Positions 55,972 through 64,000 of a DNA stretch of 64,000 nt are shown one piece after another (position 1 is the first letter of the stretch; every line of letters starts with the position of its first letter). This DNA comes from Sugiyamaella lignohabitans. Its lineage: Eukaryota; Ascomycota; Dipodascomycetes; Dipodascales; Trichomonascaceae. Position numbers and translations under genes: made by a program. The DNA lies in NCBI RefSeq assembly GCF_001640025.1, contig NC_031672.1:248001-312000 (forward strand). The letters run 5' to 3'. A model generated the notes under the pieces. The model was not told the DNA's origin, did no database searches, and worked only from the letters and a program-made list of their open reading frames with translations.

Positions 55972-58851
55972 ATGAGCAGGAAAAGGAAGTCTGCTGATGA
56001 TGCTGAGGATGATTATCAAGGTATTAAACTGCCACCTGCATTACTAAATGAGCTCAGTCAAAAGGGAGATCATGATGAGACTATTCATCAACCGTCATTA
56101 CGCCGAAATCGCGTGACCCGAGCGACAAGAAAGGAGAACAGAAAACTTGAAAGACAGAAAAAGAAAAATAAAAGATCTGGAAAACCTCAACAAGAAGAGG
56201 CACCCAAGAATGCTGCTAACGGTGCTAAGAAGTTTAACAAGAAAGTTGCCCTCCCTAAGGACGACGAGTCTGAAGGTGACTTTGATGACTTTGATGGGTT
56301 TAAAGATGGATCTGGGACTGATGATTTTGATCTAAACGAAGATGACTTTGAAGACCTAGGATCAGAAGATGATAGTCCAATGTCTGCCTTGGACACTATG
56401 GCTGCTTTAAAGAAAATGAAAGAGAAGAAAAATAGTAAGCCGTTGACGGCGGCTGATACTATGGCAGCCCTCAAGGCTGCTAAAGAAAAAAAGACCAAGG
56501 TTGACAATCAGGTGGAAAAAGTGAAATCTAATAAAATATCCAAAGGAGAAAAAGAATCAGAAGTTCTTGAGGATTTGAAAAGTGGTGGAGATTCAATGTC
56601 GGTTGAAGAGACAATGGCTGCATTAAAGGCTGCTAAAGAGGGTAAACGAAAACCAGGTGAAGTTTCGGACCACAGCAAAAAGAAGCGCAAAACTGAATCA
56701 AAAGATTCAAAGGGGACCTCAAAGAAAGCGTCTCTTACCAAGTCTAAACCCGATAGAGTTATATCTGAGAGAGATAAATTTCTCATGGCTCAAGATGAGG
56801 AAGACATCGACTTTTATGCTAAGAAGCTTGGTTTGAAATCGTACAAACTAGGTGGTTCTAAGCAGAAAAAGAGTAAAGATGAGCTTGATGATGGATTTGA
56901 TGATATCTTAGGTGGTCTTGATTTTGAAAAGTTTGCAAGTGGGAGTGAGACGGAGGATAGTGAAAATGAACTTAGCGACAGTATCAGCTTAAATGAGCGA
57001 GACCGGGAGGGAGAAAGAAGCTCAGATGAGAGTGATGATGCCGAAGATGAAGATGATGAGGACGAAGAGGACGAGGAGGCAGACGAAGAGGAAGAAGAAG
57101 AACAGAAACCCAAGGAAAACCCATATGTTGCTCCTACAGTATCCTCTGGAAAATATGTCCCACCTTCAAAACGACGACTGTTAGCTCAATCGAACGATAA
57201 TGAGGCCGAGTCTGAGGAACTTATTGTTCTCCGTAGACAACTAAAGGGTCTGATTAATCGTCTCTCTGAATCTAACATGGGCTCTATCATCAATGAGATT
57301 GAAGCTTTATACCAGAGAAATCCTAGATCGCACGTCAACTCTACTATCACTACCATAATCATTGAGAGTACTTCTTTGCAAGGAACTTTATTGGAGTCAT
57401 TTTTAATTATCCACGCAGCTTTAGTCACCGCCTTGTACCGAACAATGGGTGTGGAGTTTGGAGCTCATTTTGTTCAGACTTTGGTTGAAGAATTCGAAAA
57501 ACACTATAAGCAAGGAGGTGGTAAAGAAGCATCGAACCTGCTGTCTTTGTTGTCTGAAATTTACACATTTCAACTTGTATCTTGTAAACTAATGTACGAT
57601 TTTGTTCGTTTGTTTTTGCAAGATGTCAATGAAGTCAACACTGAATTCCTGCTTAAAATCGTCAGAAATTCAGGTCCTCAGCTTCGATCTGACGACCCAT
57701 CGTCGCTGAAAGAAATTATTTATTTATTACAAAGTGCAGTCTCGAAAGCGGAACCGACAACAATCAACTCGCGTACAAAGTTCTTGATCGAAAGCATTAC
57801 TGCCTTAAAAAACAATCGTCAAAAAATTGCCAACGAGATGTCTATCGCATCTACTCAAAGAATGAAAAAGTTTCTTGGAACAATCTCTGGTCTTACGTCG
57901 GAACCACTCCAGGTCTCACTAGATGATATTCATAATATCAATACCAAAGGAAAGTGGTGGCTAGTGGGTGCTGCGTATAATAATAATAATGGTTCCGTGG
58001 GGAACAAAACAACACCTGATGTTGATATTGACGCTATGAACGATATTCTAGACACTGCTGAACCGAATTGGATGGAGCTAGCTAAAAAGCAACGCATGAA
58101 TACAGATGTGCGCAAGGCAGTATTCGTGGCTCTGATGACCAGTGAAGACTACATAGACTCTTGTGACCGTTTACAAAAACTTCGATTAAAAAGTAAGCAA
58201 GAAAGAGAGATTCCCAAGGTTATTTTACATTGTTGTAGCAATGAAGAGGTATATAATCCATTTTACGCTTTAGTGGCTGGAAAACTTTGTGGACAACATT
58301 CTTTAAAGAAGACATTCCAATTTTGTCTGTGGGATTTTCTGAGTGAGCTGCAGGGAGATGAAGATAGCAGTGACGAAGAAGATGGACTTGGCAAACTTGC
58401 TAAGCGGTCAGAAGCCAATGATAAAGATGTTCTCAGACGGGTCAGCCATTTAGCAAAGTTTTACGGAGCAATTGTTGCAAAGGGTGATATGAGCTTAGAT
58501 ACCCTTAAGGCTGTGGATTTCCTAACCGCAGTTACAGAAATTAAATTGTTTTTGGAAATATTTTTCATTTCATTTTTTGAGATTATTGGGAAAAATGCTG
58601 AAAAGGGAACAGGTAGCCAGACCAAAAAGAACGGTTTTGGTAATGCCATGTTTGGAATTCGAAGAAATGAAAAAGAGTTGGCACAGATTTTAATCAAAAC
58701 CAAAGATCAGACAGTTTTGCGAGGAATCCAATATTTCCAGAAATTCGTCACAAGTTCTTCCCTGTTGCCGACCAAAGAAAAGCAAAAGGACAGAGTTATC
58801 TGGGGTTCATCCACAATGTCCGATCTTGTTGAGGGTTTGTTGACTCACTAG
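55972..58851 (+). CDS. SGD1: Sgd1/NOM1, MIF4G-MA3 nucleolar protein
   Basis: 959 aa, single exon. Sgd1 (NOM1 in animals) is a nucleolar factor needed for 18S rRNA maturation and small-subunit assembly. Seen: a basic N-terminus with nuclear signals (SRKRKS, RKENRKLERQKKKNKRSG), three copies of an S-x-x-DTMAALK-like helix (about 140-225: ALDTMAALKKMKEKK, AADTMAALKAAKEKK, VEETMAALKAAKEGK), very acidic stretches (about 325-380), KYVPPSKRR, a MIF4G domain (about 420-620) and an MA3 domain (about 712-835, MTSEDYIDSCDRL). Fits the family in length and order. The triple TMAALK repeat is a conspicuous local feature. Convergent with CAB4. Confidence 0.93.
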   Translation: MSRKRKSADDAEDDYQGIKLPPALLNELSQKGDHDETIHQPSLRRNRVTRATRKENRKLERQKKKNKRSGKPQQEEAPKNAANGAKKFNKKVALPKDDESEGDFDDFDGFKDGSGTDDFDLNEDDFEDLGSEDDSPMSALDTMAALKKMKEKKNSKPLTAADTMAALKAAKEKKTKVDNQVEKVKSNKISKGEKESEVLEDLKSGGDSMSVEETMAALKAAKEGKRKPGEVSDHSKKKRKTESKDSKGTSKKASLTKSKPDRVISERDKFLMAQDEEDIDFYAKKLGLKSYKLGGSKQKKSKDELDDGFDDILGGLDFEKFASGSETEDSENELSDSISLNERDREGERSSDESDDAEDEDDEDEEDEEADEEEEEEQKPKENPYVAPTVSSGKYVPPSKRRLLAQSNDNEAESEELIVLRRQLKGLINRLSESNMGSIINEIEALYQRNPRSHVNSTITTIIIESTSLQGTLLESFLIIHAALVTALYRTMGVEFGAHFVQTLVEEFEKHYKQGGGKEASNLLSLLSEIYTFQLVSCKLMYDFVRLFLQDVNEVNTEFLLKIVRNSGPQLRSDDPSSLKEIIYLLQSAVSKAEPTTINSRTKFLIESITALKNNRQKIANEMSIASTQRMKKFLGTISGLTSEPLQVSLDDIHNINTKGKWWLVGAAYNNNNGSVGNKTTPDVDIDAMNDILDTAEPNWMELAKKQRMNTDVRKAVFVALMTSEDYIDSCDRLQKLRLKSKQEREIPKVILHCCSNEEVYNPFYALVAGKLCGQHSLKKTFQFCLWDFLSELQGDEDSSDEEDGLGKLAKRSEANDKDVLRRVSHLAKFYGAIVAKGDMSLDTLKAVDFLTAVTEIKLFLEIFFISFFEIIGKNAEKGTGSQTKKNGFGNAMFGIRRNEKELAQILIKTKDQTVLRGIQYFQKFVTSSSLLPTKEKQKDRVIWGSSTMSDLVEGLLTH

Positions 58852-58923
58852 TTGTACTATATACAAGTATTATATATATATTAGAAATGCATTTAATAAT
58901 TTGAGATATAGGTATTTAGGGCA

Positions 58924-59952
58924 TCATAGCTTCTCCCGCTTTTCCCTCTGTTCGATTTCTTCTTTACGTAGTTGGGTACTACTGACCTTATCACTATCAT
59001 CGCCGCTATCAGAATCTGAAATCAAGCCCACTTCAAATATTACCAACTCCGGCCAGCCCTTTTCAGATCTTAGTTTGTTGACAGAGTCCCCACCAGCTGC
59101 CGTCTCTTTGCTCACTACCAGTCCATCAATCTCTTTAACTTGTGCAGTTGGTCCATAAATATCATTGATCATGACAATATCAAGATCTAGCGAAGGGTAT
59201 ACGTAGTTTAAAAAGTTTCTCACCGACTCTTTCCGTTCCATATATGACTGCATGGCTTGAGCATACTTTTTATTTTTCAGCAACTCAGGTCCTGTTATAC
59301 CAACAATAAGACATTCTCGGGCTAGATATCCAGCCATTGTCAGGAGTAATTTATGCCCCTCATGCAAATGATCAAATGTTCCACCCAATGCAATCACATT
59401 GTATTCCCATGTTCGCGAATACAGGGTTTCACCATGCCGAGCAGCATCAGTCTCTTTCTTTTGTTCCATTTCTTCGATCTCCTGATACTTTTTATTCATC
59501 GGAGTGGTCAGCCCACCAGGTGTACCTCCCAATGAAACTCCAGTATTTATACCACCCCCTAAAAGGACTACTGGCAGTAATTGAATATCAGAATTATCGG
59601 GTACCAGAGACCGTAGCAGTTTAGGAAGTTCTAGTTCGAACTTGCTAGCAGCTACTACCTCCCAAGTCTGATTTCTGTTTACCTCAATATCTAAGCCATC
59701 CAGCAATACTGTGACATCTATCTTATGAGACGTTATTCCCTGTCTAGCTGCCTCTTTACGGGCGATATCATACAAGCACCGAACAGTGCGCTCAGCTTCT
59801 ACCAGAGTAGGGGGTGTCTTGAGTACCATGATATCCAGTTTGCCATTTGGCATGGTCATGTGAAGACATTTTCCAATAAATTCTGAGTATTTTGTGGGAA
59901 TAGCCGACGCCGGGCCTCCCTGAATAAGTGCCACTGTCGAACAATACAGCAT
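58924..59952 (-). CDS. CAB4: Phosphopantetheine adenylyltransferase
   Basis: 342 aa. Fourth step of coenzyme A synthesis: 4'-phosphopantetheine + ATP gives dephospho-CoA. Seen: GGTFDHLHEGHK (about 190-201), the nucleotidyl-transferase HxGH-type motif; LKNKKYAQAMQSYMERKESVRNFL (the R/K-rich substrate block); VVSKETAAGGDSVNKLR; and VSSTQLRKEE, the second ATP motif (ISSTxxR). An N-terminal extension (1-180) of unknown role is present, as in the yeast enzyme. There is no dephospho-CoA kinase domain, so it is monofunctional like other fungal Cab4 proteins. Confidence 0.93.
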   Translation of the reverse strand: MLYCSTVALIQGGPASAIPTKYSEFIGKCLHMTMPNGKLDIMVLKTPPTLVEAERTVRCLYDIARKEAARQGITSHKIDVTVLLDGLDIEVNRNQTWEVVAASKFELELPKLLRSLVPDNSDIQLLPVVLLGGGINTGVSLGGTPGGLTTPMNKKYQEIEEMEQKKETDAARHGETLYSRTWEYNVIALGGTFDHLHEGHKLLLTMAGYLARECLIVGITGPELLKNKKYAQAMQSYMERKESVRNFLNYVYPSLDLDIVMINDIYGPTAQVKEIDGLVVSKETAAGGDSVNKLRSEKGWPELVIFEVGLISDSDSGDDSDKVSSTQLRKEEIEQREKREKL

Positions 59953-61120
59953 CCGGGAAAGTTATAAAATTGAATCCTGATTCAAATACCTATCGAAGTC
60001 ACGTAATAGACTTTCTAATTTGAGAGCAAACGCTCTTAATAGTTTTCCAGAAAGTTGATAGATCAAGAAAATGTCCAATAATGAAACACAAGATTATCTA
60101 TACCTGTGATAAGAACTAATATTGATTAGAGTTGATCTTCAAAGCAAACACGCGATTTTCTGGCAGTGAGAAGTAAATGTGGGGTTAGCCACAGAAAATG
60201 CAACTATATTACCCTGCAAGCATATTGGGACCGCACAGCATATGGTGAAGCTGATCTGAGTGGAATTAGAGAATTCCCACTAAATATCGCTGAGTTTAAT
60301 AAAATATATTATTAGATTCAAATAATGTAGATTCGACGATACTGCTATAATTGAAGCAGGCGGTATATGGCGCCTGAATTGATTGATAGCAATATTAAAT
60401 GACGAATATATTAATATACACCTCGGTCCCGTTGTCGACCGTAGAAACTGTGTGACTGGTGTTAGTAAACGCCGCTATCACCAAATTAAAAGAAGGTACC
60501 TTTGACACAGAAGACTAGACGTATTTTGCTACGTGTAGCCTGTGAAATTTCATCATAGATTCTAGGAATCTGTGACAATGTCTCAACCGTATATTGAATT
60601 CAATATAGTGTGCAACAAACGTTGCGGGCCCCAAATGACAGACCGTTAAACAAGGGCGGTTAGAATCTGAGAACTGACTCAAAATGAACAAAATGAATCT
60701 GGGTGTCTAAAATCCCTGTGGGATATCACGTCAGAAATTGACAGTCGGAGTCGTGTCTTGTTCTAACCGTGTTACGGATAACCTGTGCGAATCAGAGATC
60801 CCGCTCGTTCGGCATGTCATAGTTAATATCGTGGATTGAGACCATTTTTTGACTTGATATAGAATCTAGTACCCCTCTTCTCCTGTTTCAGTGTGTTAAC
60901 TTAGAACACTTGTTCTATGATTGAGTAAAACAATCTGGCCTAAATGCATTGCTGGAACATGTTTTAAGGCTTATATTTTGTAACGAGAATAATGGGTATC
61001 TTTATCACTTGTCCCTTGATTTATAGGAAAATCCTGTCAATTTAATTCCCATGATCATTTTTATATATTAGTCTTGTCAGAGGCTAATTTAACGCTATAA
61101 TCGGCTGTCATTTTTTTGAG
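59953..61120. other. Intergenic, 1.17 kb
   Basis: Divergent promoters of CAB4 and the secreted-protein gene. TATATATT at 61063-61070 is about 50 nt before the latter's ATG. No other feature recognised. Confidence 0.4.
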
Positions 61121-62824
61121 ATGCACATTAAGTATTCAGTTTCTTTGGCATTGCTCGGTCTACAAACCATGGCATCATGTAGCCCTACAGTTACTGGTTC
61201 ATTTGACAACGGCCAATTAGTATCTGGCCATAGCCAAAAGAAGCAATTTTATTCATTAGTGAAGGGCTATACTGGTGGGTTGTTTAAGCGCACTGGATTT
61301 TCTCCCCGTCGTGAAATCTCAATAAACCGAATTGCGATTCGAGACGATGATGATGATTTTGGGGGGGATGACTCTGATCCAAGTAGTGACCTAGATGGTG
61401 GCGATGATGACCTTGGAGATCTCGGTGGTCTGACCAGCGGGGGTGGAGACGATAGTGGACTTGGTAGTTTGGGAGGCCTAACATCAGACGGTGATGGTGA
61501 TAGCGGAGATGACGGATTTGGAAGCTTAGGGGGCCAAACCTCTGGCGATGGAAGTGGTGATGATGGTCTAGGTGGATTGACTTCAGGTGGTGATTCAAGT
61601 GGTGATGGTGATGATGATGGCGGCCTAGGAAGTATCCTTGGAGGTGGCAGCGGAAGTGATTCGACTGGCGAAGGCAGTGGTGACGGCTTGGGCACTATAT
61701 TTGGAGATGGTGATGGCAACGAATCGGATTCAAGTGGAGATAGTGGTGATGATGGCTTTGGAAGTGATGGTGGTGATGGCAGCGACTCTGATTCAAGTGG
61801 AGACAGTGACGATGACGGACTCGGAAGTATTTTTGGAGACGGTAGTGACGATGGCGACGACGGTGATGGTGGAGATGACAGCAGCCCTTCACCCTCTCCT
61901 TCTTTGTCTCCTGATTTGTCTGATACTAATGGTAGTGATGGTGATGACGGAGACGATGACGACGACGGAGATGTTTATGCTACGGTAACCGCAACTGCTG
62001 AAGAAACGGCACCCGCTGAAGAGGCTACTACTGCTGAAGCGGCATCCACAAGTTTGGACTTTGATTTTACAGACGTGGGCGTAACAGAGACTGTAACAAA
62101 TCAGGAAGCAACCTCCATCGAAGCCGCTGTCTCTACTACACCTGCTGCTGCTTCTTCTATGGCACTTGCTGCTGCTTCTACGACACCTGCTGCTGCTGCT
62201 GCTTCTACAACATCTAGCGCTGCTACACCCGCACCTGCTACTTCGTCGTCGTCAGCATCGTCATCATCTTCTTCTGCTGCTAGTAGTAGTGCAAAATCTG
62301 TTGGATTGCCGACATTGCCAACACTACCTGCTATCCCCTTGCCAACTCTCGCTCCTGCCCCAACTACTAGTAGTGCCACAAGTACCACTAGTTCAACGAG
62401 CACATCTAAAACAAAGCAAACCAAAACTGTTACAAAAGTGGTTACCAAAAGCAAATCTACAGTTACTTCTCCAAACTTTACCCCTATTACTCTTCAAACT
62501 GCTGTAATCCAAAAGCCATCCCCTACATTTCAAGTTCAAGCTTTTTCTCAAACAGTAAGGGCTCCTGTCACAGTCACATCTGTTCTATTGAATGGGAACG
62601 GTAATAATGCACAGCCTGCAAAGACAGTGAATGTGTCGTACCAGACTAGTTTTCAAACAATCTGGATTTCTGGAACTGTTGATGTCAATGCTTTGAAAAC
62701 AGCCGAAGCTTCAATGTTAGCAGTGGTAGCTACCTTAAGTGGAAGTCCTGGCCAAGATAATTCTGGGTTCCTTAACTGGCTCTTTAGCATGATCTCATAT
62801 TTTGGTCAACAGCTGGGATGGTAA
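61121..62824 (+). CDS. Secreted acidic Asp/Gly/Ser-repeat protein
   Basis: 567 aa; no known family recognised. Signal peptide 1-20 (hydrophobic VSLALLGLQTMA then SCS). Dibasic sites KR (56-57) and RR (63-64) may be cut by Kex2, so residues 21-64 could be a propeptide. Residues about 75-285 are almost purely Asp, Gly and Ser with recurring GLGSIFGDG, GGLTSGGD and DSDSSGDS phrases. Then come an Ala/Thr/Glu segment, poly-Ser/Ala/Thr (likely O-mannosylated), a Lys/Thr stretch, and a non-repetitive end (about 445-567, QTVRAPVTVTSVLL, VSYQTSFQTIWISG) closing with NWLFSMISYFGQQLGW. No GPI-anchor signal. Probably a cell-wall or extracellular-matrix protein. Confidence 0.72.
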   Translation: MHIKYSVSLALLGLQTMASCSPTVTGSFDNGQLVSGHSQKKQFYSLVKGYTGGLFKRTGFSPRREISINRIAIRDDDDDFGGDDSDPSSDLDGGDDDLGDLGGLTSGGGDDSGLGSLGGLTSDGDGDSGDDGFGSLGGQTSGDGSGDDGLGGLTSGGDSSGDGDDDGGLGSILGGGSGSDSTGEGSGDGLGTIFGDGDGNESDSSGDSGDDGFGSDGGDGSDSDSSGDSDDDGLGSIFGDGSDDGDDGDGGDDSSPSPSPSLSPDLSDTNGSDGDDGDDDDDGDVYATVTATAEETAPAEEATTAEAASTSLDFDFTDVGVTETVTNQEATSIEAAVSTTPAAASSMALAAASTTPAAAAASTTSSAATPAPATSSSSASSSSSSAASSSAKSVGLPTLPTLPAIPLPTLAPAPTTSSATSTTSSTSTSKTKQTKTVTKVVTKSKSTVTSPNFTPITLQTAVIQKPSPTFQVQAFSQTVRAPVTVTSVLLNGNGNNAQPAKTVNVSYQTSFQTIWISGTVDVNALKTAEASMLAVVATLSGSPGQDNSGFLNWLFSMISYFGQQLGW

Positions 62825-63105
62825 ACGTTTAATTAGCCTCAATTATATATTCAGCCCCTCTCATTTATACATTTAATTAGTACAGTTAGTTGGTTTTAGA
62901 CGGTGTGCATACTGCAGTTTTTTCTTGCAGAAATATGTCGATGGTTGCATGCAGGACTGGACCCTTGATTATAGTTGAGTTTGAAGTCCTATCGCGCTGT
63001 AGATGTTAGGGTAAAATATTGAATCGCAGGAAGATGAGCCAAAATCAGATCTTGGGAAAATAAAATAGTTAAAGCTCTGGCAAAGTAGAAGGCATCTACT
63101 AAGCA
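62825..63105. other. Intergenic, CWC22 promoter
   Basis: 281 bp of AT-rich sequence; nothing specific seen. Confidence 0.3.
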
Positions 63106-64000
63106 ATGAGCAGAGCAGATAGTCGCATCCTCAGACCATATGAGGAGCCATCTACAGATGGTGGACTTGTCGACTCTCATGAGACGGGGCCAGCTAAAAT
63201 CGCTAATGGTTCAAGTAGTCGACAGTTAGAAGATGAACATCAGAATCACTCTAGAAATTTCAACCCGAATGACACACCTGAAAGATATCAGAATGGGAGA
63301 GGTTATGAGCGCAAAAGCTCTGACTGGACAAGAGACCCAGGTAGAGGAAGGAGTAGAAGTAGAAGCAGGAGACGAACGCCTCCACGCTACCGTCGAAATG
63401 GATTGGATCGCAAAGGTTCGCCTCATTCTCGAGACTCTCGTAACTATAGTCGAAGTCCAGAACCTCAAAACGCCCGTAATGGTGGAAGACAACGTAGACA
63501 GCAAGAAACACGACCGAAACTGTTTGATGTGGATGGTAAACGAAAGGCAGAAAGAGAGAGACAGGCCATGGAACGTGAATTACAGCCCGAACCTGAGCCA
63601 GCAACGCCACTCGACCCGGCAGAGGAATATAAACGTTTAATGGATCTCCGTTCTGGAGGCAGATATGTACCCCCTGCGAAGCTACGAGCTCTTCAAGAGC
63701 AAATTATCAAGTCCCAGTCGTCATCATCCAAAGAATATCAGAGACTCGAATGGGATAAGCTTAAGAAATCGATAAATGGTTTGATCAATAAAGTCAACGT
63801 TGGAAACATTCGAGAGATTATACAATTAATATTTCAAGAAAATATTATTCGTGGACGTGGAGTTTTGTGTCGAAGCATTATGAGAGCACAGAGTCTATCG
63901 CTCGCGTATACTCCAGTCTACGCATCACTGGTGGCAGTGATTAACAGTAAATTACCAGAAATTGGTGAACTATTAGTTAAGCGACTGGTGATTCAGTTCC
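63106..64000 (+). CDS. CWC22: Pre-mRNA splicing factor Cwc22, 5' part only
   Basis: The frame from the ATG at 63106 is open to the window end (298 codons), so the gene is cut off. Cwc22 is a spliceosome component that joins before the first catalytic step. Seen: an RS-like N-terminus (about 75-120: RGRSRSRSRRRTPPR), then EYKRLMDLRSGGRYVPPAKLRALQ, and the start of the MIF4G domain with LKKSINGLINKVNVGNIREI, FQENIIRGRGVLCRSIMRAQ and YTPVYASLVAVINSKLPEIGELLVKRL, nearly identical to other eukaryotic Cwc22 proteins. The rest of MIF4G and the MA3 domain should follow beyond the edge. The Arg/Ser-rich head is longer than in Saccharomyces and more like that of intron-rich fungi, consistent with the many introns here. 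Confidence 0.93.
   Translation, partial: MSRADSRILRPYEEPSTDGGLVDSHETGPAKIANGSSSRQLEDEHQNHSRNFNPNDTPERYQNGRGYERKSSDWTRDPGRGRSRSRSRRRTPPRYRRNGLDRKGSPHSRDSRNYSRSPEPQNARNGGRQRRQQETRPKLFDVDGKRKAERERQAMERELQPEPEPATPLDPAEEYKRLMDLRSGGRYVPPAKLRALQEQIIKSQSSSSKEYQRLEWDKLKKSINGLINKVNVGNIREIIQLIFQENIIRGRGVLCRSIMRAQSLSLAYTPVYASLVAVINSKLPEIGELLVKRLVIQF

Noticed and set aside
61267..61988. His-rich, Pro/Ser-rich and Met-rich frames overlapping the acidic secreted gene
   Set aside because: Frame-shifted or reverse readings of GATGGTGATG-type repeats; only the forward frame has a signal peptide.
1..64000. CRISPR arrays, operons, rRNA genes, LTR retrotransposons
   Set aside because: None seen. The interspersed GC repeats are not regularly spaced and have no spacers; genes are monocistronic eukaryotic units.
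1..64000. CTG-serine genetic code
   Set aside because: CTG encodes the conserved Leu of FKLIILDEAD in Rfc3, supporting the standard code.

Overview
This is a stretch of nuclear DNA from an early-branching budding yeast (Saccharomycotina), most like the Yarrowia / Trichomonascaceae / Dipodascales neighbourhood. I infer this from four things: typical ascomycete single-copy genes; many short introns, at least 13 in nine genes, almost all with a CTAAC branch point only 3 to 11 nt before the 3' AG as in Yarrowia; CTG read as leucine at a conserved position of Rfc3; and a LINE remnant with a queuine-transferase-like gene, both unusual for Saccharomyces relatives. I cannot name the species.

Layout. 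0-14 kb: MEX67, a small unknown coiled-coil gene, ERG5, an amino-acid/choline-type permease, an MFS carrier and RFC3. This part is dense in a GC-rich palindromic repeat. 14-27 kb: MID1 facing PUS4, ERF4, a truncated ABC transporter whose ATPase motifs are all eroded, a second permease, an unknown gene and SKP1. 27-33 kb: a Zn2Cys6 regulator divergent from a DHA2 drug exporter, then a LINE relic. 33-42 kb: a GRAM/VASt sterol-transfer protein (LAM family), a cyclin-L-like gene, a QTRT2-like gene, an intron-containing tRNA with anticodon CGG, and an unknown membrane-anchored protein with a hidden last exon. 42-64 kb: ERG13, a 3-kb gap, LDB17, a D-2-hydroxyacid dehydrogenase, RNH203, an F-box gene, RCY1, SGD1, CAB4, a secreted acidic repeat protein and the start of CWC22.

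The genes are ordinary eukaryotic transcription units with no operons. Loose themes are sterols (ERG5, ERG13, LAM), membrane carriers (five), SCF/F-box proteins (SKP1, RCY1, an unknown F-box protein) and RNA processing (MEX67, PUS4, CWC22, SGD1, tRNA).

The most interesting feature is a family of 15 GC-rich palindromic elements in an otherwise AT-rich sequence. Full copies are about 134-140 bp with long inverted ends built from small hairpins. Half copies carry one end. Loops vary while stems are kept, including one complete stem replacement with compensating changes. All copies lie in introns, just after stop codons or in intergenic DNA, and none is in a coding exon. They look like a nuclear counterpart of mitochondrial GC clusters or double-hairpin elements.
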